Of a stretch of DNA of 5,059 bases, positions 1 through 5,059 are shown piece by piece. Origin of the DNA: Gemmatimonadota bacterium (lineage in GTDB: Bacteria > Gemmatimonadota > Gemmatimonadetes > Gemmatimonadales > GWC2-71-9); NCBI GenBank assembly GCA_003221825.1, contig QHUE01000199.1, forward strand, positions 1-5,059, written 5' to 3'. Both the position numbers and the translations under genes were made by a program. The notes under the pieces were generated by a model. The model had not been told where the DNA came from. It made no database searches and saw only the letters and a program-made list of their open reading frames with translations. Position 1 is the first letter of the stretch. Each line of letters begins with the position of its first letter.

Positions 1-784
1 CCAGCGGCCGCGTGTCGAGCAGATTCCCCTGAATCGTCGCTCCCGTGCTCCAACGGACGAGCGCCAGCCGCTGGCGGCCCGCGAGATCGTTCGCGGCGAG
101 CGTGGCGCCCGCGCTCGAGTCGACCAGGATGGCCGGACCCTGGGTGCCGCGAATCGTCGCGTGGCGCACGGCATTGGCGCTGCCGCGCAGGATGCGGATC
201 CCCGCGCCGGCCTCGACGCCGGGCAGCGAGTCCACCGATTCGATGTAGACCGTGTCGACCACGACGCCCGTGCCATCGCGCACGCGAATCCCGTAACCCT
301 TCACGGAACGAATCTCGCTACTGGTAATGCTGGCAGCCGACGACGTGGCGCTGTCGAGCGCGATCCCCCGGCCGATCCGAGCCGCCACCGTCCCCGGTGG
401 ATTGACGTAGAAGCGCGCGACGCGCAGATCCGCCTGGCGGGCATCGATGGCCGGCCCGGCGATCGTATGCCGCAGCGCGAGATTCTTGATGACGACCGTC
501 GCCGCCGTATAAGCCGTGATTCCCGCCGCACCGGTATCGTGCGACAGGAGCGGCAGCAGCAGCGGATCGCTCGGCACGCTCGCGGCGAACGCCGAATCGT
601 CGCCGAGGAGCGTCACGCGCCGCGTGAGGGCCACGGTCTCCGCGTATGGCGCCGTGCCTCTTCGCACCAAGACAGTATCGTCCACATCGGCGGCGCTGAC
701 CCCGTCGCCGATGCGCGCATACGGCCGCTTGCGCGTGCCAAACCGCGGGGCAATCGCGATCCCGTTGTCGACGATCAGTCGCGT
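1..784 (-). other. Right-handed parallel beta-helix (NosD / pectate-lyase-fold-like) domain, start only
   Basis: From about residue 651 the Ig pattern stops. Residues 666-711 contain GTRKRPYARIGDG, DDTVLVRRG, YAETVALTRRVTLLG. This matches the opening coil typical of beta-helix proteins, of the form 'G-x-PYATI... GDTVLVxxGxYxE... VTLLG'. Short hydrophobic coils of roughly 22-24 residues follow, for example VVIKNLALRH, ITSSEIRSVKGYGIRV, AGIRILRGSANAV and ATIQGNLLDT, with Asn/Gly/Ser turns. The domain continues past the left edge, so neither its full length nor any active site can be judged. It may bind or cleave polysaccharide; this is inferred from fold only. Confidence 0.75.
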
Positions 785-2734
785 GGGGTTGACGACGACG
801 TCTATCACAGTGTCGGCCAGGCCGCCGGCCTGGCCGATCACGAACGCGGCGCCGAAGCCCGTTGCGGTCGCGCCGCCGCCGGGCGAAACGCTGACGGCGG
901 CGGGGTTGGTCGACGACCAGGCGATCGTATACCCGCCGATCGGATTGCCGCGCGCGTTCCGCACTGCGCCACTGTAGCTGAGTGATTGCCCCACGGCGGT
1001 CAGCGTGTCGCGGTCGTCGCTCAGCACGATCGATGCCGGGAGATTGAACACCCGGATGGCGATCGAATCCCGCAGTGTGTCTCCCGGTGCGATCGCGTAC
1101 TTCGCGCGCACGACGGCTCGGCCGGTATCCCGGGCGACGACGAGTCCCGCGCCGTCGACGCTGCCCACGAACGGCGCATCGCTCGACCACTGCACCGACG
1201 TCGAGGCGAGGCTGTCGCCCCGCGCGTTGAGGATCACCGCCGGAACCGGCAGCGAGTCCCAGATACTGGTGAGCGTGTCGGCGGCCCGGGTGATATCGAG
1301 AGACACAGGCGCGTTCGTCACGGTGACGACGCTCGTATCCGCGACGCTGCCCGCCACCGCGACGATGCGCGTGGTCCCGGCGCGGACCGCCACCGCGAGC
1401 GGGCGCGGCGCGGTATCCACTCGCGTGATCGTGGTGTCGGAGGCGCGCCAGGTGATCACGGGGTTCTGAATCAGGTTGCCCCGGCTGTTTCGCACCGTCG
1501 CGGATAGCAGCAGCGTGTCCTTCACGCTCGCCAGCGTGGCGCTCGCCGGCTGGACCACGACGGAGGCGGGCAGATCGCCGACGGCAACGGCGGCGGTATC
1601 GCGCGCCGCGTCCATGACCGCCACGACGCGACCGCTCCCCACGCCCACGCCAGTCACAAGACCATTGCGGTCCACTGTCGCGATCGTTGGATCTAGCGTC
1701 GCCCATCCGGGCGTCTTGTTCGGCACCGTCACCACGAAGCCGAGACTGTCCGTTGCGCTCGCGGTCAGGGAGACCTGATCACCCAGGGACACAATCGCCG
1801 GCACGGGATCGGGCCGAATCACGATCTGCGTCGCCCGCTGTTCGACGATCGTCGTCACCGTGTCGCGCAGCGTCCCGTTTTGTGCGAAAATCCGTGTCGT
1901 CCCATTGTCGACCGCGCGGACACGGCCCCCGGGGGTCACCGAGGCAATCGTAGAGGCTTCACTGGCCCAGCTGATCGGCACCCCGCTCAGCGGATGGCCG
2001 CGCGCGTCGAGGCCGCTGACCGCGACGGTGGATTCGGCCGTCAACGCACTCAAGACGAGCACGGACGGCGACACCTGCAACCGGGCGAGGCGCTGCGCCA
2101 CCATCACGCTGGCCGTCCCCGTGTCGTTGTCGACCAGCGCCCGCACCATCACTTGGCCGTTGCGCCGCGCGACCAAACGGCCGGGGGCAACAAAGGCGGC
2201 AATCGTCGTATCCGAAGAGACCCACGCGGGGGCAACGCCGCCGATCGGGAGGCCATGCGCGTCGAACGCCGGCGCCGCCAAGACCAGCGTGTCCTCGATG
2301 CTGGTGAGAGTGTCGTTCGCGGGAACGACTGTCACGGCCCCGACCACGACGTCGAGGGCCACGGTCAACGTTGCCGGTTGGGGCAACAGCGGGCTGGTCA
2401 GCGCGGCGATGAGGTGGGTGCGACCGCGCCCCCGCCCGACGATCGAATCGCCGGAGGCGGTGCGGGAAGCCACGAGCGTATCCTCGATCGTGAAGCGAAA
2501 ACGCGGCGCTGCCAGCGGGGTGCCATCGATTTCGGCCGTGACGCCGAAGGCGACGGTGTCGCCCACCACGAGCACGGAGTCCCCGGTAAAGCGGAGGGCG
2601 ACGGCGGCGGTCTTGGGGCCGGTGAGGGCATCAGACAACACGCATGCGAACGCTGCTCCCGAAAGGAACAGCGCCATAACGGCGAGTCGCCACGTAGCTG
2701 GCCGCCTGGGCGCGACCGTACCACTGGGGTGCAT
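1..2734 (-). CDS. Large exported Ig-like repeat / parallel beta-helix protein, probable lipoprotein (partial, 3' end outside window)
   Basis: The frame is open for 911 codons from ATG at 2734 to the left edge, with no stop and no frameshift. Residues 1-31 form a signal peptide: basic n-region with R10, R11 and R16, hydrophobic LAVMALFLSGAAFA, then C31. C31 is the only cysteine in 911 residues, which supports a lipoprotein even though the AFAC lipobox is atypical. Residues ~43-650 are seven tandem Ig-like repeats of 85-90 residues (BIG_2-like), and ~651-911 begin a right-handed beta-helix. Only about seven lysines are present. I chose this start because it puts the signal peptide at the N-terminus; GGGG lies a few bases upstream as a weak ribosome site. 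M20 would lose the basic n-region. Inferred role: surface or secreted adhesin or polysaccharide-binding/cleaving protein. No catalytic residues can be assigned and the exact function is unknown. It is separated from the kinase gene by 221 bp and probably has its own promoter. Confidence 0.9.
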   Translation of the reverse strand, partial: MHPSGTVAPRRPATWRLAVMALFLSGAAFACVLSDALTGPKTAAVALRFTGDSVLVVGDTVAFGVTAEIDGTPLAAPRFRFTIEDTLVASRTASGDSIVGRGRGRTHLIAALTSPLLPQPATLTVALDVVVGAVTVVPANDTLTSIEDTLVLAAPAFDAHGLPIGGVAPAWVSSDTTIAAFVAPGRLVARRNGQVMVRALVDNDTGTASVMVAQRLARLQVSPSVLVLSALTAESTVAVSGLDARGHPLSGVPISWASEASTIASVTPGGRVRAVDNGTTRIFAQNGTLRDTVTTIVEQRATQIVIRPDPVPAIVSLGDQVSLTASATDSLGFVVTVPNKTPGWATLDPTIATVDRNGLVTGVGVGSGRVVAVMDAARDTAAVAVGDLPASVVVQPASATLASVKDTLLLSATVRNSRGNLIQNPVITWRASDTTITRVDTAPRPLAVAVRAGTTRIVAVAGSVADTSVVTVTNAPVSLDITRAADTLTSIWDSLPVPAVILNARGDSLASTSVQWSSDAPFVGSVDGAGLVVARDTGRAVVRAKYAIAPGDTLRDSIAIRVFNLPASIVLSDDRDTLTAVGQSLSYSGAVRNARGNPIGGYTIAWSSTNPAAVSVSPGGGATATGFGAAFVIGQAGGLADTVIDVVVNPTRLIVDNGIAIAPRFGTRKRPYARIGDGVSAADVDDTVLVRRGTAPYAETVALTRRVTLLGDDSAFAASVPSDPLLLPLLSHDTGAAGITAYTAATVVIKNLALRHTIAGPAIDARQADLRVARFYVNPPGTVAARIGRGIALDSATSSAASITSSEIRSVKGYGIRVRDGTGVVVDTVYIESVDSLPGVEAGAGIRILRGSANAVRHATIRGTQGPAILVDSSAGATLAANDLAGRQRLALVRWSTGATIQGNLLDTRPL
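785..2608 (-). repeat. Seven tandem bacterial Ig-like (BIG_2-like) repeats within the large exported protein
   Basis: Approximate repeat bounds in residues are 43-131, 132-216, 217-300, 301-387, 388-475, 476-563 and 564-650. Repeats 2-7 carry a tryptophan at the same point (W171, W256, W344, W429, W516, W606), spaced 85, 88, 85, 87 and 90. Repeat 1 has F81 in its place, 90 residues before W171. Around the aromatic residue is a recurring pattern like W-x-S-S-D-T-T-I-A, as in WVSSDTTIAAF, WRASDTTITRV and WSSTNPAAVSV. Each unit opens with a hydrophobic strand and a T-L/S-L step and closes on a V-x-V strand. The copies differ strongly in sequence, so this is a protein repeat and not a recent DNA duplication. 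In known families such repeats form rigid stalks of beta-sandwich domains. Confidence 0.85.
813..837. repeat. Perfect 12-bp inverted repeat with one-base centre inside the coding region
   Basis: TCGGCCAGGCCG (813-824), centre C825, then CGGCCTGGCCGA (826-837) are exact reverse complements. The element encodes about residues 634-641 (GQAGGLAD) at the end of Ig-like repeat 7, 29 bp before the beta-helix domain begins. No T-run follows on either strand, so it is not a standard terminator. Confidence 0.85.
2642..2734 (-). other. Signal peptide, probable lipoprotein type, of the Ig-like repeat protein
   Basis: This covers residues 1-31. The n-region APRRPATWR is positive, the h-region LAVMALFLSGAAFA is hydrophobic and small-residue rich, and C31 follows alanine. 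The lipobox AFAC departs from the usual [LVI][ASTVI][GAS]C at -3 and -2, so cleavage by signal peptidase I near AFA is an alternative. The twin arginines lack the SRRxFLK context, so the Sec route is more likely than Tat. That no other cysteine occurs in the fragment favours lipid attachment. Confidence 0.7.
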
Positions 2735-2768
2735 GCAGCCCCGTGCAAGGACATGGGCGGCAGCCGTA

Positions 2769-2786
2769 TCGCGGGGGGGGGCGCGA
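2769..2786. repeat. Nine-base G/C homopolymer within a 5-bp inverted repeat
   Basis: A run of nine G (C on the gene strand) occupies 2773-2781. TCGCG (2769-2773) and CGCGA (2782-2786) flank it as a perfect inverted repeat. It is the longest homopolymer in the window and lies 38 bp upstream of the ATG of the large exported protein. Such tracts can slip in length, but no function is shown here. Confidence 0.8.
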
Positions 2787-2804
2787 ATCCCGTGGTCGGA
2801 CGCC

Positions 2805-2822
2805 GGAACTAAAAGGGAACTA
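2805..2822. repeat. Seven-base direct repeat with 11-bp period (possible operator)
   Basis: GGAACTA occurs at 2805-2811 and again at 2816-2822 (TAGTTCC twice on the gene strand). The 11-bp period is one helical turn, as is common for tandem protein-binding half-sites. It lies immediately downstream of the candidate -10 hexamer, where a bound regulator would block transcription. An inverted GTTCC copy lies at 2856-2860. The binding role is inferred. Confidence 0.35.
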
Positions 2823-2851
2823 TTTAAGATGCGAAACGGGGACAATCGTAA
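2821..2851 (-). promoter_or_regulatory. Weak sigma-70-like promoter candidate for the large exported protein
   Basis: On the minus strand TTACGA (2846-2851) and TTAAAT (2822-2827) are separated by 18 bp. They match the TTGACA and TATAAT consensus at 3/6 and 4/6 positions. This is the only AT-rich patch in the gap between the kinase and the exported-protein gene, about 90 bp upstream of that gene's ATG. The -35 candidate sits in the loop of the hairpin at 2837-2867. Promoter preferences of this organism are unknown to me. Confidence 0.25.
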
Positions 2852-2905
2852 CGCTGTTCCGTCCCCGAGGGAGTGACACATCGCACACTCTGTCGCCCGT
2901 TTCGC
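2831..2905. repeat. Spaced 10-bp perfect inverted repeat overlapping the hairpin at 2837-2867
   Basis: GCGAAACGGG (2831-2840) and CCCGTTTCGC (2896-2905) are exact reverse complements separated by 55 bp. Bases 2837-2840 are shared with one arm of the terminator-like hairpin, so the two pairings cannot both form in full. The rest of the 221-bp gap (2868-2955) shows no gene. Confidence 0.7.
2837..2867 (-). terminator. Possible rho-independent terminator or attenuator hairpin after the kinase gene
   Basis: On the minus strand CGGGGAC (2867-2861) pairs perfectly with GTCCCCG (2843-2837) across a 17-nt loop. TTTCGCATCTT follows, a short and interrupted T tail. The hairpin begins about 89 nt beyond the kinase stop codon. 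The GC-rich stem and its location fit a terminator for the acyl-CoA ligase-kinase transcript, but the weak tail makes it uncertain. Confidence 0.4.
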
Positions 2906-2955
2906 GAGGGCAACCACGTACCCGGAGCCACTTTATGACGAAGCGCCTGTGTCGC

Positions 2956-4140
2956 TTAGTGCCGTTGCGGCGGAATCGGCAACGCCAAGGTGAATGTGCT
3001 ACCGACGCCGAGCGTCGATTCTAGCGTGATGGTCCCGCCAAACATGTTCTGCGTAATCTCCTGGACGACCGCGAGGCCGATGCCCGAGCCCTTTCCCGGC
3101 GCCTTGGTCGTAAACCCCGGCTCGAAAATGCGTTTCCGATGCTGCGGAGCGATGCCGGCGCCCCGATCACGTACCGCGAGCCGCAGCGTCTCACCGGCGC
3201 GTTCCAGGGTGACCGAGACGACCGTGCGAGGCTGACTCGCGTCGACGGCGTTGCGGATCAGGTTCGTGAGCACCTGATACAGCGCGCCTGCGTCTCCGAC
3301 GAGATAGAGCGAATCCACCGCCGACTGCCACTCGAGGGTGACCTCGCGCTTGCGGGCCAGTGGCCGTTCGAGGGTGACGCAGGAGCGGACCACCGGCGTG
3401 ACGTCGAAGCGGACGAGCTTCGTCGCGCTGCCGAATGGCCGGTCTTGAATGGACCGCAGATAGTCCGCCGCCTGTTCGATGCCTTGGGCGACATGCCCCA
3501 GATCGTCGAGCAGCTGATAGCGGAAGCGCGGATCCAGCGCATGGGTTTCTCGGATCGCCTCGACGCTGAGATCGAGGTGCCCCAGTGCCACCGTGAGCGG
3601 ATTACCCACCTCGTGCGCGATGACACTCGGCTGGCGGGCCAGCTCCCACAACGCATCACCCGGCGGCAGACGGGAACGCGCCGCCTCCGCCGCTGCGCCG
3701 AGCGAGCCCAGACTCAACCCCGCGAGCTCGAGGACCAGGCGCTCGCGGCTGCGCCGCTCGATCCCGTGGGGCGGGGGAGCGGCTGGGCGGGTGCGGACCG
3801 GAGCGACGCACCAGTGGTCCCCGTCATCCAGGCGACAGCCGATCCAGCGACTGTGCCGGATGATGGGCGCTCCCCACTGGCGGAGCGTGCGATCGAGATT
3901 GAGACGGAGGTCCTGCGGCGCGGGGTTCGCGACCCCACTGAACAGAGGCACGGCTTCGGAGTCGGCCGAGATCTCCCACAGGGTCACGAGGCGGCCGTTG
4001 AGCGCAATGCCGGCCTGTCGGAGCACCTCTCGATGTTCGTGCACGCTTAACTCGCCCGCCTTCCCCACCCGCCCTCGCCTGAAATCGCGCCACAACATTG
4101 GCAGGAGCGGCCTGCCCTTGTTAGGGCGTTTTTGCGGCAT
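2956..4140 (-). CDS. Soluble sensor histidine kinase, NtrB-like HATPase type
   Basis: This 394-residue protein should autophosphorylate on histidine and pass the phosphate to a response regulator. Residues ~34-115 form a possible GAF-like sensor region (weak, from pattern only). The dimerisation/phosphoacceptor helix has H176 in VIAHEVGNPLTVALGHL, with the E and N-P typical of HExxNP boxes. The ATPase domain has the N box LTNLIRNAVDAS (N293, N297), G1 DRGAGI (325-330), F box IFEPGF (338-343), G2 GKGSGIGLAVV (349-359) and G3 GVGSTF (378-383). All key residues are intact. There is no signal peptide or membrane segment, so it is cytoplasmic. No response regulator is in the window. The ATG at 4140 lies 9 bp after the ligase stop, suggesting co-transcription. 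Met15 (ATG at 4098) is an alternative start: neither has a clear Shine-Dalgarno, and the first ~30 residues are basic and low in information. The signal sensed is unknown. Confidence 0.92.
   Translation of the reverse strand: MPQKRPNKGRPLLPMLWRDFRRGRVGKAGELSVHEHREVLRQAGIALNGRLVTLWEISADSEAVPLFSGVANPAPQDLRLNLDRTLRQWGAPIIRHSRWIGCRLDDGDHWCVAPVRTRPAAPPPHGIERRSRERLVLELAGLSLGSLGAAAEAARSRLPPGDALWELARQPSVIAHEVGNPLTVALGHLDLSVEAIRETHALDPRFRYQLLDDLGHVAQGIEQAADYLRSIQDRPFGSATKLVRFDVTPVVRSCVTLERPLARKREVTLEWQSAVDSLYLVGDAGALYQVLTNLIRNAVDASQPRTVVSVTLERAGETLRLAVRDRGAGIAPQHRKRIFEPGFTTKAPGKGSGIGLAVVQEITQNMFGGTITLESTLGVGSTFTLALPIPPQRH
4100..4127. repeat. Two overlapping perfect hairpins at the start of the kinase gene
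   Basis: GGCAGG (4100-4105) pairs with CCTGCC (4111-4116) over a 5-nt loop. GCCCT (4114-4118) pairs with AGGGC (4123-4127) over a 4-nt loop. They share 4114-4116 and so compete. On the plus strand the second is followed by GTTTTTG, terminator-like in the antisense direction. On the gene strand both lie between the two possible kinase ATGs (4140 and 4098), the first ending one base before the ATG at 4098. Confidence 0.6.
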
Positions 4141-4149
4141 CGTGGGGTG

Positions 4150-5059
4150 TTATTGCGGCGTCTTTGCCAGCTCCTCCTCCACGAGCTTCCGCCGGAGAAT
4201 CTTCAGGGCACCGCTCTTGGGAAGCTCGCCGCGGAATTCGATGGCGCGCGGCACTTTGTACGCGGCAAGGTTTTCCCGGCAGAACGCGAGCACCTCCGCA
4301 ACCGTAGCCTGAGAGCCGGGCTTCAACACCACGAACGACTTCACGAGTTCGCCGCGCTTCGGATCCGGCACGCCGATCGTCGCCGCTTCGAGCACCGCGG
4401 GGTGGGCCATCAACACCCCGTCGACTTCGTCGGGGAACACCTTGTAGCCGGAGACGACAATCATCTCCTTTTTCCGGCCGACAATCTTGTGGAAACCGTC
4501 CGCGTCGATGACGGCGAGGTCTCCGGTGTATAGCCAGCCGTCACGCAGCACCAGCGCTGTCTCGTCCGGCATGTTCCAGTACCCACGCATGATCTGCGGC
4601 CCGCGGATGATCAGCTCCCCTGGCTCCCCCGTTCGGGTCTCGGTGACCCCGTCGTCCACGCTCACCGTCCGCGAGTCCGTATCGGGGATCGGGACGCCGA
4701 TGGTTCCGGGCTTGCGCAGGCCGTTCAGTGGATTCATGTGCGTCACGGGCGACGCCTCGGACAGCCCGAATCCTTCGACGATGCGCGAGCCCGTGAGCTC
4801 CTCGAAGCGCCGCAGCACGTCCTCCGCCATCGCTGCGGAACCGGAAAAGCAGCGCTTCACACTCTTCAAATCGACGTCGCCGATCTTCGGGTAATTGAGG
4901 ATCGCGTTGAAGATGGGCGGCACGGCGGGCAGCAAGGTGACGTGGTGCGTGGCGATGGCACGCACGATCGCCTTGACGTCCCGCGGATCGGGGATCAGAA
5001 CCATCGTGCCGGGGATGCTGACGGGGAAGTTCATGGCTGCGGTCATCCCGAACGAATGG
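4150..5059 (-). CDS. fadD: Long-chain fatty acid-CoA ligase (FadD-type AMP-forming), C-terminal 302 residues
   Basis: It activates a fatty acid with ATP to an acyl-adenylate and transfers it to CoA, feeding beta-oxidation or lipid synthesis. The fragment begins at HSFGMT (the family's 'PLFHxFG' region), and the N-terminal half with the Thr/Ser/Gly-rich ATP loop lies beyond the right edge. Visible motifs, numbered from the first whole codon, are EGFGLSE (95-101, adenine-binding region), WLYTGD (175-180, ribose-binding aspartate), and GRKKEMIVVSGYKVFP (194-209, hinge and fatty-acyl-CoA synthetase signature). LPKSGALKILRRKL near the C-terminus carries the catalytic lysine (K286 before ILRR). The residue before that lysine is Leu where glycine is usual. 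The stop TAA is at 4150-4152. Substrate chain length cannot be read from this part; another acyl-CoA synthetase subclass is possible. The histidine kinase gene follows after 9 bp. Confidence 0.93.
   Translation of the reverse strand, partial: HSFGMTAAMNFPVSIPGTMVLIPDPRDVKAIVRAIATHHVTLLPAVPPIFNAILNYPKIGDVDLKSVKRCFSGSAAMAEDVLRRFEELTGSRIVEGFGLSEASPVTHMNPLNGLRKPGTIGVPIPDTDSRTVSVDDGVTETRTGEPGELIIRGPQIMRGYWNMPDETALVLRDGWLYTGDLAVIDADGFHKIVGRKKEMIVVSGYKVFPDEVDGVLMAHPAVLEAATIGVPDPKRGELVKSFVVLKPGSQATVAEVLAFCRENLAAYKVPRAIEFRGELPKSGALKILRRKLVEEELAKTPQ

Noticed and set aside
161..985. Plus-strand open frame of 274 codons
   Set aside because: It lies antisense to the 911-codon exported-protein gene, is dominated by Arg, Asp, Ala and Gly, has no recognisable domain, and is explained by G/C-rich third positions of the minus-strand gene.
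318..1706. Minus-strand open frame of 462 codons, the longest closed frame in the left half
   Set aside because: It is in a different frame from the Ig-like repeat gene on the same strand. Its translation is an Arg/Gly/Ala-rich string with no hydrophobic core pattern, whereas the other frame gives regular beta-strand repeats over the same bases.
1860..2876. Two overlapping plus-strand open frames (1860-2876 and 1880-2812)
   Set aside because: Both are antisense to the exported-protein gene and cross its promoter region. Their compositions (Ser/Thr/Ala-rich and Arg/Gly/His-rich) carry no family motif.
2735..2881. Extension of the exported protein to an in-frame ATG at 2881
   Set aside because: The frame is open, but the extra 49 residues use AT-ending codons (TTA, AAT, AGT, GTT) unlike the gene, contain the homopolymer and promoter candidate, and would bury the signal peptide at residue ~50.
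2937..3024. Short plus-strand frame starting ATGACGAAGCGC near the kinase 3' end
   Set aside because: It overlaps the kinase C-terminus antisense, has no ribosome site of note and ends soon without any recognisable product.
4114..4133. Plus-strand terminator (GCCCT/AGGGC stem followed by GTTTTTG)
   Set aside because: There is no supported plus-strand gene upstream for it to terminate, and the stem is only 5 bp. It is kept as a hairpin but not called a terminator.
3139..4312. Plus-strand open frames opposite the kinase gene (3139-4050 and 3593-4312)
   Set aside because: The minus strand encodes all histidine kinase boxes over the same bases; the antisense products show no domain.
1..5059. 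CRISPR array, tRNA/rRNA gene, insertion sequence or toxin-antitoxin pair
   Set aside because: I saw no regularly spaced direct repeats at DNA level, no tRNA-like cloverleaf, no transposase motif and no pair of small convergent or overlapping real genes.

Overview
The window is GC-rich. All genes that can be supported lie on the minus strand and are read from the right edge to the left edge: the end of an acyl-CoA synthetase gene, a complete soluble histidine kinase gene, and the first ~911 codons of a very large secreted repeat protein. Strong G/C at third codon positions keeps several antisense frames open, but these give only Arg-rich, low-information translations. Long exported proteins built from tandem bacterial Ig-like repeats are common in Gemmatimonadota, so that phylum (or a similar high-GC environmental Gram-negative) is my best guess. 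This is inference; there is no rRNA or marker gene to settle it.

Right part (2956-5059): a FadD-type fatty-acid CoA ligase lacks its N-terminal half because the window ends inside it. It is followed after 9 bp by a 394-residue histidine kinase with complete H, N, G1, F, G2 and G3 boxes, no membrane segment and no response regulator within view. The spacing suggests co-transcription. Between the two possible kinase start codons lie two overlapping perfect hairpins.

Middle (2735-2955): a 221-bp non-coding leader. It holds a terminator-like hairpin, a 10-bp inverted repeat that competes with that hairpin for the same bases, a weak promoter candidate, a seven-base direct repeat with an 11-bp period, and a nine-base G/C homopolymer inside a small inverted repeat. 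It is the most structured non-coding DNA in the window and sits in front of the surface-protein gene.

Left part (1-2734): one uninterrupted reading frame of 911 codons that runs off the left edge. It encodes a signal peptide ending at the only cysteine of the fragment (likely lipoprotein), seven tandem Ig-like repeats of 85-90 residues, six with a conserved tryptophan, and then the start of a right-handed parallel beta-helix domain. The likely role is a cell-surface or secreted adhesive or polysaccharide-interacting protein, with the Ig repeats as a stalk and the beta-helix as the functional tip. No RNA gene, insertion sequence or CRISPR array was seen.
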